Source: Sweltsa coloradensis
Taxonomy: Eukaryota; Arthropoda; Insecta; Plecoptera; Chloroperlidae
Direction of reading: 5' to 3'
Assembly (NCBI GenBank): GCA_024449915.1
Contig: JAMZAV010000071.1
Span: forward strand, 62,001 to 126,000
DNA length: 64,000 nt
The position numbers were made by a program, and so were the translations under genes. The notes under the pieces are model-generated. The model was not told the origin of the DNA and made no database searches. It worked only from the letters and a program-made list of their open reading frames with translations. This document shows positions 11,457 through 22,894 of this stretch, in pieces. Position 1 is the stretch's first letter. Every line of letters begins with the position of its first letter.

Positions 11457-13126
11457 AACGGTTATTATTATTCAGTTTACAGTGACAGGTGTTATAAGAT
11501 AGAATATTAGAAGATAACAATTCAAAAATATTATTTTCCAAATAGAGTAGATAAGCATAAATTCAGAACTAACTCATTGGCAATAATCAAGTCTGAATGG
11601 GTAACGCTTTAAAAAACGCACAATGATTTTATAAAACAGACTCGAATATACAGTAAAAAGCATTGTCTAGTTTAGTACTTGTATATTTTTGTAAAGAACG
11701 CATTTCTTTAATAAATTGTAAGTCTAGTAGCTTAGACTATTCAGGACGGAAAATAGTGAAAAAAACTAGCGTTATACATTTTCGTCGTGACACATGTGAT
11801 GCATATTTATGGGTCTTCCTCACACGCGGTTAAACAATCTTATACGAACGGTAGTTTTATTTTTTACTTTTTTACCATGGGGGTAGATAAATTGCAATAC
11901 AGCTTAAGGTGTTTGAACTTTGTTTGGGTTTGTATTTTTTTGTTATTCAGCAAGGGTAGTGACCGTCTTATTCATGTCTTAAGAGTATAAACAAAGCCTT
12001 GTCTGAACCAACCCTGTTGACATAGACACCATCGGTGAGAGAATAATGACCAACTAGCGATCAGCTTTTGCATAACAATAAGAAATTGTATTTGTATCCA
12101 ATTGTTTATTAGAGTATCAGGGTATTTTATAAGAGTATCTAGGTATATAAGTTTCTTGAGTGTGATAAGTTTTCGGCGTCCTACTTGAAAGATAAGTTGA
12201 TATTTTTGTTTTGATGATATTGAAAAATGTTGATGAATTTTTTAAATCCAATATTAAATATTTTATTGATACAAAACCTTGTAAAATTTCATAACCAAAA
12301 TATTATCGACATTATATTTATTAGCTATAATAGCCAAATATTTTGAGAAATATAAGCCGACAGACCAATGTTTGCTGTTTTGACGATACCAAAGATCATT
12401 TTAACTCCTTTTTTCGTTCAAATAACTGCTTAAAGTAAAGGTGTTTCTTCCTATTTCATGCCAACATAATGTGGAGTTATCTTAAGATGTGTAAACATAA
12501 GAAAGCTTAATCGTTGGCGAACTCGACTCTATCCAACTGGATGACGGATTACGGACACCTGTTTGGAGACCACGTTACCACGTTGCAAATCCTCTAAATC
12601 TCTTCGTTGAGAGTTGAATATCACTTCCCCCCCCTCCCCGACAAACAAGAGAAACTCGTGGTTTCGGTTGAATCCGATGATTCCTCTCTCAATATCACAG
12701 TTTACATAAAATATCAATAGAGAAGACTGTCTCACACCTAACGGTGGAACCTAGACGCTCGCAATATGAATAAAGTTTCTCGCCAACAGATAACTAACAC
12801 ATGGAAGTGTTATGGAGCATGTATAATTCATTGAATCTTTCACGGTAATGTTTAAAGTTGTACTTGTAAAAAGTAATGGTGACATAATCGTGTAATGGGT
12901 CGTTTTGATTCGAAGTAAAAACATAATACTTTTTATGCTGTGCTCTCTCATAACGCAGCTTGTCGAATACACACTGAATTATATTCTAGGATATATTACA
13001 GTTTATTTTAATTAATTTATAATATGCCATTTACTTACATTGATACATTAAAGTAAATTAATTGAAGATGATCGTTTTATTTTTCTTGGGTTCAAATCGA
13101 TCCTGGAATTTGTAATTACTAAACAT
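11457..13126. other. Non-coding interval
   Basis: No gene, RNA or transposon is recognised. It is AT-rich with scattered short chance frames. Confidence 0.5.
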
Positions 13127-13191
13127 CACACTCACACTCACACTCACACTCACACTCACACTCACACTCACACTCACACTCACACTCACAC

Positions 13192-13224
<33 letters not shown>
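13127..13224. repeat. (CACACT)n and (CA)n compound microsatellite
   Basis: A run of CACACT hexamers passes through CACCCTCA into a pure CA run. It translates to serine-valine or valine-cysteine strings in some frames, which are artefacts of the repeat. Confidence 0.95.
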
Positions 13225-13225
<1 letters not shown>

Positions 13226-13244
13226 GTGCGCACTCATACCCAAA

Positions 13245-13392
13245 CTACACATCCTACTACTTGTTGTATATCTACTGTATTACTGTTCTAAATTGTACTA
13301 TGTATTATGTATCATGTATGTTTATTGTATTGCACTCGTGGGGCTTGCCCCGTTGACAATAAAGAATTAATAAATAAATTAATAAATAAATC
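13245..13392 (+). repeat. LINE 3' end with terminal hairpin
   Basis: The segment ends TGTATTGCACTCGTGGGGC, TTGCCCCGTTGACAATAAAG and then AATTAATAAATAAATT repeats. GGGGC (13340-13344) and GCCCC (13347-13351) form a tight hairpin about 15 nt before the AATAAA-like signal. A very similar end lies on the minus strand at 28.2 kb, and weaker versions lie at 22.8 and 59.85 kb. Non-LTR reverse transcriptases often recognise such 3' structures. Only the 3' end is present. Confidence 0.65.
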
Positions 13393-14510
13393 TCCTGTAA
13401 ATTTATCATTATTACTTGTAATTGGTTATATTTGTTTACATTTAATACATCACAAATTATGTCAGCTAACTTTATTTAAAATACAGTCACCACTCACCCG
13501 TAATAGAAACAAGGTTTAATATAAATCACGCGTTATTTTTAATTACATTTTCCTTTTTAAATGTCATTCAAAACACAGTTGATGCCAAATAAATCACAAT
13601 CTAAATTTAAGATGGTTATTGATATTAATATTATTAAGAATTAATAATAATTGGTACCGAAAAGTTGAATTTCATACTACAAGTTGCAATAAGTTGCATT
13701 AATTTTAGCAATCAATTTTTTTTTAAGCTAAATTTAATAAATATAGAACACGTTTTTATAGATTACGATAATAAAATTTGTTCGTAGAAAGATTCACCTT
13801 CACGTAGTTATTGATTTCGTTTCGACTCATCTTTTTTCACACTACAAAGATGAACGCATGGAAAGGAATCATCCTTAGTGATATTATATTATATGTGATG
13901 TGGTGTGGTGTTCATTTATGATGGAAAAGTTGTTTAAACTGCCTATCAATTAAGACAATATTATGCTTCTATGTAAATATAGTGGATTCTACAACCTTTC
14001 ACATGTCAATGGCAACCATTTATACGGTTTCATCACTACTCAGTGACATTTATATAGATAAGATAATCTAGCGTAACAAGAAGCACATTAAATCCGTGTT
14101 AATTACCTTATAAGCTGACAACTGATGTACCATAAGAAGCTAATGATCTCTGTAAGGTTGTTCAATCAAGTTTTTGTCTCTCACTCGAAGATTTATAATT
14201 TATACACGAGGTTTTAAAGAAACAAACTTATATTATTATTATTAACAACTTCGTATTTCTCGTCAACGACATGCATGGCAAGATTATACACGGATATACA
14301 GAACAAATAAAATGGGAATATAAGTTTTGATTTTGTAACATATTTTTCTATCAATATCCACTCTGACACTCCTACGTCGAGACGAGAGCATGTTATAAGC
14401 TACGTTAATTGGTTCAATGCTAGCGCACAATATTCATAGGAAGGTTATAGAAGCAATTTCCTCTAACACCAAACGTAATTATGCATGGGTTTTTAGTTCG
14501 AAGATTGATT
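13393..14510. other. Non-coding interval
   Basis: I see no gene or named repeat in this AT-rich stretch. It abuts element copy A at 14511. Confidence 0.5.
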
Positions 14511-14582
14511 GGATGAGCGTAGCGAGCGTAGCGAGCGAAGCGAAGATTCTATCCTACTACACTGGAGAAAAAAATCCGGAAT

Positions 14583-14600
14583 GTTTTTTTCTTTCTTTCT

Positions 14601-14664
<64 letters not shown>

Positions 14665-14666
14665 TT
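14583..14666. repeat. (CTTT)n microsatellite inside copy A
   Basis: A pure tetranucleotide run lies between the 5' subterminal part and the first 184-bp unit of element copy A. Copy B has only a short CTTTCTTTCT remnant at the same place, so the tract expanded after insertion or differs among source copies. Confidence 0.95.
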
Positions 14667-14684
14667 ATTTTTTGTGTGTCTGTG

Positions 14685-15205
14685 AACACGATTCCGGCTA
14701 AACCGATACTCCGATTGCGATAGAAATTTTATGGAGACCTTCGAAATCTCTGAACTTAGAACTGCACCGTAGGAAACGATCAAAAAATTATTTCTCTTGA
14801 AAATCGCAATTTTACGATTTTTTTTGTTTTTCTTTTTTGTTTTTGTTTGTATTTTTGTGTGTTTGTTAACACGATTCCGGCTAAACCAATACTCCAATTG
14901 CGATGAAATTTTCTGGAGACCTTTAAAATCTTTGAACTTAGAACTGCCATCATTTTGAGCGATATCGAAAAATTATTTCTCATGAAAATCGCAATTTTAC
15001 GATTTTTTTTCGTTTTTCTTGTTTTTTCCGTTTGTATTTTTGTGTGTTTGTTAACACGATTCCGGCTAAACCGATACTCCAATTGCGATGATATTTTCTG
15101 GAGACCTTCAAAATCTTTGAACTTAGACCTGCCACGTTTTTGGGTACAATCGAAGAAATATTTCTCATGAATATCGTACTTTTACGATTTTTTTCGATTT
15201 TTAGT
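14685..15205 (+). repeat. Three tandem 184-bp units in copy A
   Basis: Each unit starts at AACACGATTCCGGCTAAACC and runs through ATTGCGAT, TTTCTGGAGACCTT, CTTAGA(A/C)CTGCC and CATGAA(A/T)ATCG to poly-T. Spacing between starts is 183 and 185 bp. Copies C and D have a single unit. Copy B has one good unit plus a diverged second. Confidence 0.85.
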
Positions 15206-15644
15206 GCGATATTTTCGTGACATTTGGGCCGATTCTGACCAAACGGGTGGGGCTACAACGTTCATATTTCACATGGACATTAAAGTAATGGTGATGTATT
15301 GCTTTTTGAAAGAAAAAGTTGAAAAAAATAGCCAGAATCCATAGAAATAAAGGTTTCAATATGAGTTTTTTCGAGGTTTATAATAACAATTAACAAGTAA
15401 CAATAGAAACTTGACAACAATCACCTACAATGCATTCAAAAAGCACTAGCAAAGGAAAAGTGGTCCTACACAAACAAAAAACTTACAAAAAAGCTCATCC
15501 ATCAACGCGGCGGGACTTGAGCGTTTTCCTAGTATCAATATATCAAGCCCCATCTGACCTAATCGAGAAACAACTACGTGGAAATTGTTCTAATCATCAA
15601 TCCTTATATTATGCTTACGTAAGCAATTGGCATTCAGTTTTATT

Positions 15645-15645
<1 letters not shown>

Positions 15646-15713
<68 letters not shown>
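15646..15713. repeat. (ATC)n microsatellite
   Basis: A nearly pure ATC/CAT trinucleotide run of about 23 repeats lies about 110 bp downstream of element copy A. Confidence 0.95.
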
Positions 15714-15779
15714 TGAATATATAGTTTATTTTATTATACACTCAATGCTTGTATTGTGAAGAGGGAATCACAATAAGCA

Positions 15780-15850
15780 GAATGCAATATTTATTTATGT
15801 ATAATTTTTATTTAATGTCCATCCTACTTAGTCAAAAGTTATATTTTAAC
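15780..15850 (-). repeat. Degenerate LINE 3' end
   Basis: TTATTTAATGTCCATCCTAC, then TTAGTCAAAAGTTATA, resembles the minus-strand 3' end seen at 52.3 and 59.0 kb (TTTAACGTCTATCCTATTCAG). Similarity is short and imperfect. Confidence 0.35.
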
Positions 15851-15854
15851 AGTA

Positions 15855-17555
15855 ATTGAATATCGAGTATGTACCTTACTGATAAAGATCTCAACAATTG
15901 ATCTAAACTTTTGCCCTCCAAAAGATCTCATTAAATGAAACGATGTGCTTCCACGTTCTTTTAATTTCAATAAATCACGCAAGAATGCAAACATGATTTT
16001 ACAAAACAAATAAATACCATGTTGAAAGTACTAAGTAAGTAATGAATTGGTGTATAAAAACTATCCATTAGTTTAGGAATGGAATGAAGTTTCCCGTGAG
16101 CAGGAAGTCAATGCAGTAGAACTTCGCATTTGCATTTCTAAAATGAAGGGAGTTCAAAAACTTTAAACATTTCTTCGCAAACTTCGATGTCTTTAACATA
16201 TGATTATTCTGTTTGTTTTTCATTTCAAAGATTTGCAAACCATAAACACGGATCAGAGTAATTGGAAAGTATGTTTTAGAGCAAACAAACTCCCCATTTT
16301 AATCAGTCCTTGACTATTTTCTTTTTGTTAAGATTTGTTTCCCAACATCGCTATTCAACCCAATCACTTCACACCTAGAAACGTTTTTTGTAATATAACG
16401 AACCGGTAGATGTGGCACGTAGCTTAAACACGAGACTGATTCGTAAGATACTAGACACTGGCAGATCTGACTTAAAAGCTTTCCGGGATATCTGTCAGTC
16501 ACAGGCGAATTTTGGGCAACGACTCTAACACTCCTATTACCTAGCAAATTTGGAAAAAAATAATAATACAGTAAAGAAATATAATTTGCCGGTTTGATAG
16601 ATGATCATAATTATATTCCCTGAACCCGTATCCAACTTTTAATTATCCAGAATAGGTAAGCAGTACACTATGGCTTATATCTTCGTTACCATGAAGCCAG
16701 CCCTGAGTTACATATCAAATTGAAATTAATTTGTTGTAGTGAGGAAATATTTGTTTTTAAAAACAATTTGGACGAGTTGTTTGAAGTGTTGTTGAAAAAC
16801 GTATGTTGTGTGGGATAAGTGCCTCGATATTATTACAAAAATAGTGATAGCGAGGACTATTGACAAAAGGTGGAAATACTGCTTAATTAAATTATTATTC
16901 TTCTGTTTTAAAAACTATTTCTTGGAGGCTTTAGCCCGTCTACTTTTAAAAGATCCATTAAAACATTTCCCCCATTTTTCATTAAACAACTTCTTATCAG
17001 CTTCACTCCCCTTTTCTCACCCCTCTTCTTTTCGTAATAGTTGTCTGTCTTCTGCATGGCTCAGTTGGTTGGTGTGTGTTGTTAGTAACAGGTACTGTAG
17101 CAGTGCAAACGTGAAGCCGTCGATTCTCTTGACAAAGTGCTACGCTCTACGCTCAAAACAAATCTCGGTGCGTTCGACGGCAGCGTAATCTTTTCTTGTG
17201 CATTGGGTTTCCTCTTCTTTCTGTATACATATTATATTCTTCTCCTTCCTAACCATGGCTCTTTATTTTCATTCTGATTTCATCTGACGTGCCGATACTT
17301 ACTACACTTTCCTTTCAGGCTGTCATATCGTCACCTTGGCAGCTAAATACAAGTGTCGGCACTCGGCAATGTCTATAACACTATTTTTCCTCCGGCCATA
17401 TTCGGCCACTAGTGTGTGTATACGCAAGTATATATTTGTGTATATGGATGGGAAATCTTCTGCTTCTCTTCTATTTGTGAAGACAAATTGTTGAATTTAT
17501 TATATGTGTAATAATGTTATCTACATTGTAAAAACATTATTCTACAGAATACTGA
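15855..17555. other. Non-coding interval
   Basis: An open frame of 126 codons lies at 16808-17188 on the plus strand. Its product has no recognisable motif or domain, the start context is unremarkable and I do not call it a gene. Nothing else is supported. Confidence 0.5.
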
Positions 17556-17559
17556 TAGA

Positions 17560-17772
17560 TGTGGCAGAACGTTTACACCCAACACTCCAAATGGGAGGTA
17601 TCTGATTCGCATATCAGAGGTTTCCTCAGCCGCATGCGAATGCTGTAATTGAGTCCTACTAATGCTCTTGGACACTCCTTCTCAACTACCCAAAGTCAGT
17701 TAGTGGCCTGAAGAGGGTAAATGGACTGGTTAAGAGAATGTGAACCTTATAGCGGGTATCCTACGAGGAAAA
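17560..17772 (+). repeat. SINE body fragment
   Basis: The order GGTTTCCTCAGCCGC, GCTCTTGGACACTCCTTCTC, CCTGAAGAGGGTAAATG and CCTTATAGCGGGTATCCTA parallels the body and tail of the tRNA-SINE family at 48.6 kb (CCTCAGTCGTTAAGG, CTCGGACATCCC, CCTGAAGAGGGGC, CCCTATAACAGG). The tRNA head is too damaged to place. Confidence 0.45.
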
Positions 17773-17865
17773 CATGAGAATTCTGTATCATCGAGCGAAC
17801 GAGTGAGCAGTGTGAGGTGACGCGTCAAGGAATTATATTTATATTTATTCTTTTTGATCTCTAAC

Positions 17866-18307
17866 CAGTGGCGCACCCAAGGAGGTGGGGGGTGGGGCTT
17901 TAGGGGCTAAAGTCTCCACTCCGAACCCCCAGAACCCATCACAAACACTAACAATTAATTTAGTTTTAAAGCTCTTCACGTTTAAATATATCTTATGAAC
18001 TATACATTTTGATGAACATTATATTGAATCAAAATAAATAAATGAAAGAAAGAAATCAAAACACCTTGTTGCGTCTTGAGTTTAGCGCTGTGGCAAGTTT
18101 GCGGTATTTTTTCATTTTAGAGCTGCGCTTTGTTTTTATGACCGCCACACGCTCTAGTGGCAACTTTTTAGACACAACCTAAGTTTCACCCGGCACCCCT
18201 AATCAGCTGCGCCGCCACTTTAAAATGGTGCATTTCCGATTCCGAAGAATTGGATTTGTTAGAACAATTTTGGGCATAATTTTGATGAATTCCTGAGTGC
18301 GCCACTG
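17866..18307. mobile_element. hAT-like MITE
   Basis: The left end CAGTGGCGCACCCAAGGAGG and the inverted right end (CAGTGGCGCACTCAGGAATT read inward) form an imperfect terminal inverted repeat of about 20 bp. The ends CAGTGGCG are of the hAT type. Length is 442 bp and no transposase frame is present, so it would be non-autonomous. I could not find an 8-bp target duplication: the flanks TCTCTAAC and TGGTTATC look like an outward extension of the inverted repeat. The exact boundary is therefore uncertain. Confidence 0.55.
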
Positions 18308-18309
18308 TG

Positions 18310-19160
18310 GTTATCATCTACCCATTATATCTATAGGTAACTAAAAATAACAAATTAAATATATGCACATTCATCACAGTTTAAAACATTGAAATGTGGG
18401 GAAAGGTTTATCACCCAAAAATAATATTTGTGTGATTTGATGAGTGTGATGAGTGTTAACTACCTCTCTTTTCCGACAAATTCATATTTTTGGTTAATCA
18501 ATATGAACCATGGAGCCAACAATTTTAATGAATATATTTATTTTATCACTCGATGCATTTGATTTAAATTTGTATCTTATTTAATCAATAATGTACGTTT
18601 GAATTGCCCTAATGACATGATGATGATACACCTGTGCTAAGCGTATGATGCATAAGGTCCTCGTCTTGATAAATGCATGGCGTGCATCGCGCGTTGCCTG
18701 CCCGAGCCTCGGCAGGGGCAGCCGACAGAGTGGCAGTAAATTATTCATGTGATGTGGGCGTATCACCTCCCCCAAAGAGCAGCTCATCAGGTTATCTTAT
18801 TTGACTATTTTCGTATTTCTCATCTCAACAGACGTGCGCTACATGTATTCGAACGCACGTACGTAACCGCGCTCAACTTACGGGACGCATACGAAAACGG
18901 AATGGAAATTTCGGATCTTGGTCCACATTTAAAATAAAAGTCGAATGTAAATTCGGGATAATAAACCGCCGTGTATATGGTACCGAGCTCCATGTTTATC
19001 CAAAGCTCGTTTGGAAGATTTTTTGGAATATGCATTGCATACTGGGATTTTGTTTGTCAATTTGATTTATGTATCTATTTTATTTGAATTAGTGAAGAAG
19101 GGAGTCTGTACAGATGGAAACGATATTAAAGGTAAACGCAGTGGAAAGTACCAAGAACGG
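18310..19160. other. Non-coding interval with a GC-balanced island
   Basis: The stretch 18590-18785 is richer in GC and of higher complexity than its surroundings, including CCCGAGCCTCGGCAGGGGC, TAAATTATTCATGTGATG and several ATGCAT/GCATGC-like words. No reading frame or RNA was identified. It could be a cis-regulatory module. Confidence 0.4.
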
Positions 19161-19164
19161 AAAA

Positions 19165-19335
19165 CTTCAATTCAATTCAATTTCAATAAATTTTATTCTT
19201 TTTTTAAATACATTAAACCATTTACCATGCAATACTACAAATAACAAGACAAAAAACCACTGCACATTAACTTTCTAGAGAGAAAAAAAAGAAGCCCACA
19301 TAGGGTGACACCCTGTGTGTGGGCAGCGCAGTAGA
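19165..19335 (-). repeat. LINE 3' end, minus strand
   Basis: Read on the minus strand, GCCCACACACAGGGTGTCAC and CCTATGTGGGC form nested hairpins (GGGTG-T-CACCC). They are followed by a T/A-rich stretch that ends in ATTGAATTGAATTGAAG. A hairpin followed by a pentamer tail is typical for a 5'-truncated non-LTR retroposon. No coding part remains. Confidence 0.55.
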
Positions 19336-19339
19336 AAAT

Positions 19340-22300
19340 TAAATTTAAATTCTAATCAAGGAGACATGATGCATAAAAAACATAATAATATAAGAAAACA
19401 TAGTACTACAATACTTGTAGCGAAGTTATAAGTACAAACTACAGAATATACACACACACACATTACATACACATTGTTTATATTATAGGAGGTAAAGGGG
19501 TTTCACATGGAAATGAGAGAATGTCAAAGATAGCTACGATCTAATTAATATGACAAACTCAAATCACAGTTCTAATGCATTCCCTAATTAAACTACCTAC
19601 AATTACCTACTTTGTTACCTGAATAAGGTCACACCGGGCAGTTCTGATATGTACCCTAAACAACGGACAGGCTTTGAAAAATATATTTTTGTGCGTTTAC
19701 GTAATATTTTTAGATGGGAATGACTTTCCCGAAATAGACCACTTTCAAGTTAAGGCAGTCCCTTAAACAGTGAAACAAAGCTAATAAATGTATTTTCTTC
19801 TATTTTATTGCTGGAATACACAAGAAGTTTGCGAAGTCTTGCTGGGAAACAGATGAATAAAGAGGTGCTCGGGATCTCCGCGTTGATTGAATTAACATCG
19901 CAGCGGTGTTGAAGTTTATGAATAAATTCAGTTATAAAGAGACATCGCAAAGTCCATCAGTGCTAATTAAGTAACTCTGCACAGACTCCGGCACTTTTAC
20001 GCCTAAAATCCCGACCAAGTTGGAAAAAGATTTCGACTTTGGAAACAGAAGTAAATTTGTCTTGAAAAGTGTGAGAAAGTAGAATGGGAGTTAGGTATGA
20101 CACATTTTCACCCTTGTATTCCCGATGTAGAACGAACGCTACCATATTTCTCTTCAAGTGGCGGGTTGAGAACTGAAACCATCTAGAAGTGAAATGGTGC
20201 CGTGGACATTATAAGTTAACACGGGATAAAGTTGAAGTTTTAAACTACCAGAGTTTTTCCCAATGTGGACCTGATCCTAAATCTCGACAAGCTCGTACAT
20301 CTAGTATAGCAGGGATGTAAAGTTGGAGGACCGCGAACAATGTTGGGTGGACTGGTGATAAATATCTAGCTAGACCCCTTAGTCAACCGAGTTGCATTTT
20401 ATTTATTTAGCATGTTCGCAGATCTTTCATTCTTTCGCAACTCGCGTTTCAGACGTTGAAACATAATCTTACTGATATTAAATTAATAAATAATAACATC
20501 ATATATTATATATTTTTAAAAACATCTCGTCCCAGAACAATATTACAGTGTATTAAGAGACCTTTAATAAGGTCACTACTTACTGTGGCAATACTTCGGA
20601 TAGCTCTTCATCACCCGTAATCAGGCTGATGCCGACGTGATTCCTATTCAAACTCGCGAGAGTAACTAGTCTCTTAGTGTATGAATGTTTCTTAAATACG
20701 GTACAAATGTTGAACTCATATTTTGATTTTTGTGTTGCTACGGGTAAATTTGAAGTGCATTTCATAAATTAATACACACAACTTTTACATACGTTTATGT
20801 TGTATATTATTTTCTGTGGTATAAGGCAATCTGAAAAAGCCTTTAAAAATATATATTTTTATTTATGCTATTCAATTTTAAATCATTGCAGAATTCTGTC
20901 ATTTTATAATATATGTTTGCATTATTTGTGTGTGTGTTTATTTAATATGTGTGTTATATTTATTTCTTCGGTTTTAAAATGAGCTTGTATTTTTAAGTAT
21001 TTATTTATGTAGTATCGTAAAACGTGTGGATTGATACCCTTGCGAAATGAAGATGAATAATAATAATTATATAAGTCATGCTTTATAGTCCATACAATTA
21101 CCACTGACGTTATATTATATTTCAGGAATGTATTTTTATTTGTTATAACAGTAAAGTCAATCATAATATAAATCACACAACACAAAAACAACAGTACTCA
21201 TTCAAAAATTATACTAATTTTTAAATTTTAATTAACAATTTTTTAAATTTTGCAAATCAGGATTGAGGATTGTCGTTGAGAAAGATTAATGCTAACTTAA
21301 TACTTGTTGTCGTCCCCGACTGTCGAAGCTTTCGAAGTTTCAGTCTCCTGGTGTTCGGGCGTCCTCCTGTACCTCGGTGCTCCAACTATCCCCCTCGCCC
21401 CCCTACTTCCTGCCCAGCGTTACACCCGCGCTGAAGTGGGGCTTTTGAGTCCTGTGAGAAACTTTTCGAGAGCTAGTCTCAGCTCAGATAAAATTTGGCC
21501 ACTCAAGAACGTCTTTGTGATAAGCTACTGTAACTCGCCTTGTTTTAAAAGGTTTGTTTTTTCGCCACTTACTTTTGTTAGAAACTTATCTACTCGAACA
21601 CTGAACGAACCAACTAAGGAACGCGTTTTATACATTGACACTTTCAAGTTCTGGATTATTCTTAGATAAAATTGTATGATTCAGTTGTAAGATTTTAGAA
21701 AATCTGTTGCATATTATCTCGGTGAAACTACACTCGACATGATAATTAATATACTGTTTGCTTTGAAAATTCTACCCATCAACTAGTGTTTATTCAATAT
21801 TTTAGCCAGAAGGTAAATCTATATTCTGGCAAAAGTGTCATCAACGTGTTGTTTACTCCAAACATTTACGAAAACAACTTTTACCCGGGAGCTGCATAAC
21901 CTATTGGAGTCTGAAAAGTAAAAAAGAACTATACACATCCAACACAAACTTTGTTCCATCCATTTATTGGGAAATAAACTAATATAATATCGAATTATGT
22001 CACATAATTTCATTGCTTGCGTGCAGTAAATCCATGTTCAATTTATGTTTCGTTTCTTTATTGAAAGAATGCTACCTAACCGTATTCATACTTTAGTTAT
22101 ACATACTAAACTCCTTGTCGTTGATTATATAAAATACAAAATTCAATTCAATAGCCTGAAAATTCATTCATTAAAAGGTCAATTTTGTTGTGAAAGAGTT
22201 AGATCGAAGAATTGTAATTGTTTAGTGCGATAGGAAAACTTTTAAAAACTTACAAATACGAATTTTTCTTTGGTTAAAATCCAACCGATTTTAACTTTTA

Positions 22301-22380
22301 CAGAAAATGTAAAGAACAGTCAAAGCGAAAATCATATAATGCTTTATCGAGTCCAGTTTAGAGAAGTGTATGAATGATAT
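19340..22380. other. Non-coding interval
   Basis: No gene is supported. A 121-codon frame at 21304-21669 encodes an unrecognised peptide. The part at 19780-20160 is of mixed composition with several TAAT/ATTA words. Nothing else stands out. Confidence 0.5.
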
Positions 22381-22389
22381 TATTCTAGT

Positions 22390-22890
22390 TGTTATTCTGG
22401 CTCTCGATCTTGGTATTGTTTTCGTTGCTAGTTCACTTCAGTTTAGTTATATTTTCCATGATAATTGCTCTTTCGGCTGTACCGGAAATTGACAATAAAC
22501 TTTCAAATAGAGGTTTAGATAGATGCTATCTATCTACCAAAATCATTTTTATAACCGTGCTGTTACTTTATGGAATACTATTCCTCTAGAAATCAAAAAT
22601 GCCCAAAATTTCAAGAATAGAATAAAATAATATTTTAGTTAAATTGTTTTTATATGTCGGTATACTACATTAGGCAGCTACCATATTTTGATACGACAAC
22701 ATTATGTTAATTTATTGACTATTTTATCCTTTGTTTTCAAATAACATTAAGTTATTTTGATTAGTTTTACTTTGAATGAAGGGAATCAGGCATTCTTGCT
22801 ATGGGGCTATGCCCTCTCTGATTCTCTTCAACATGTTAAGTGTACTTTGTAGCTTGATTTGTTGAAATAAATAATAATAATAATATTTAA
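22390..22890 (+). mobile_element. 5'-truncated LINE 3' end with (AAT)n tail
   Basis: The end of an ORF2-like frame (22541-22630) is followed by a 3' UTR with a GGGC-TAT-GCCC hairpin near 22806, and by a short (AAT)n tail ending near 22890. It resembles the 3' ends at 13.3 and 28.2 kb in carrying a GC hairpin. The left boundary is uncertain because the upstream part is too decayed to align by eye. Confidence 0.65.
22541..22630 (+). pseudogene. Carboxyl end of LINE ORF2 (remnant)
   Basis: The frame reads NHFYNRAVTLWNTIPLEIKN and nine further residues before TAA at 22628. The pattern 'FxxRxxxLWNxIPxEIxxxxxxxxFKxxIK' is the usual last segment of CR1/Jockey-group LINE ORF2 proteins, after the reverse transcriptase. 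The minus-strand LINE at 59.9 kb ends comparably (SFLYRGVSFWNSISYDIRSQ). Upstream codons are interrupted, so it is a dead remnant. Confidence 0.65.
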
Positions 22891-22894
22891 TAGA

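Larger units (their letters stand above)
14511..15532 (+). mobile_element. Helentron-like non-autonomous element, copy A
   Basis: This is the longest of four copies (1,022 bp). It begins GGATGAGCGTAGCGAGCG and ends AGCGTTTTCCTAG, with a T immediately outside each end. A reverse complement of its first eight bases (GCTCATCC, 15493-15500) lies 32 bp inside the 3' end. It is followed by a hairpin (AACGC, 12-nt loop, GCGTT). From the 5' end it carries a (CTTT)n microsatellite and three tandem units of about 184 bp (starts near 14685, 14868, 15053). A 3' block shared with fragment E follows. Asymmetric terminal inverted repeats, 3' hairpin, T|T insertion and internal repeats are the known hallmarks of Helentron/Helitron2 derivatives (HINEs). 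No Rep/helicase is encoded. The long frames inside are repeat artefacts. Confidence 0.75.

Noticed and set aside
14493..14897. 134-codon minus-strand frame
   Set aside because: It lies in copy A of the Helentron-like element. Its middle is the (CTTT)n microsatellite read as KKER repeats and its ends are the 184-bp units.
13127..15713. CRISPR-like or functional repeat arrays
   Set aside because: The repeats are simple microsatellites or transposon-internal units without unique spacers.
16808..17188. 126-codon plus-strand frame
   Set aside because: No recognisable domain, no composition shift and no splice or promoter context. The length is compatible with chance in AT-rich DNA.
21304..21669. 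121-codon plus-strand frame
   Set aside because: Unrecognisable product. The base composition is only locally less AT-rich.
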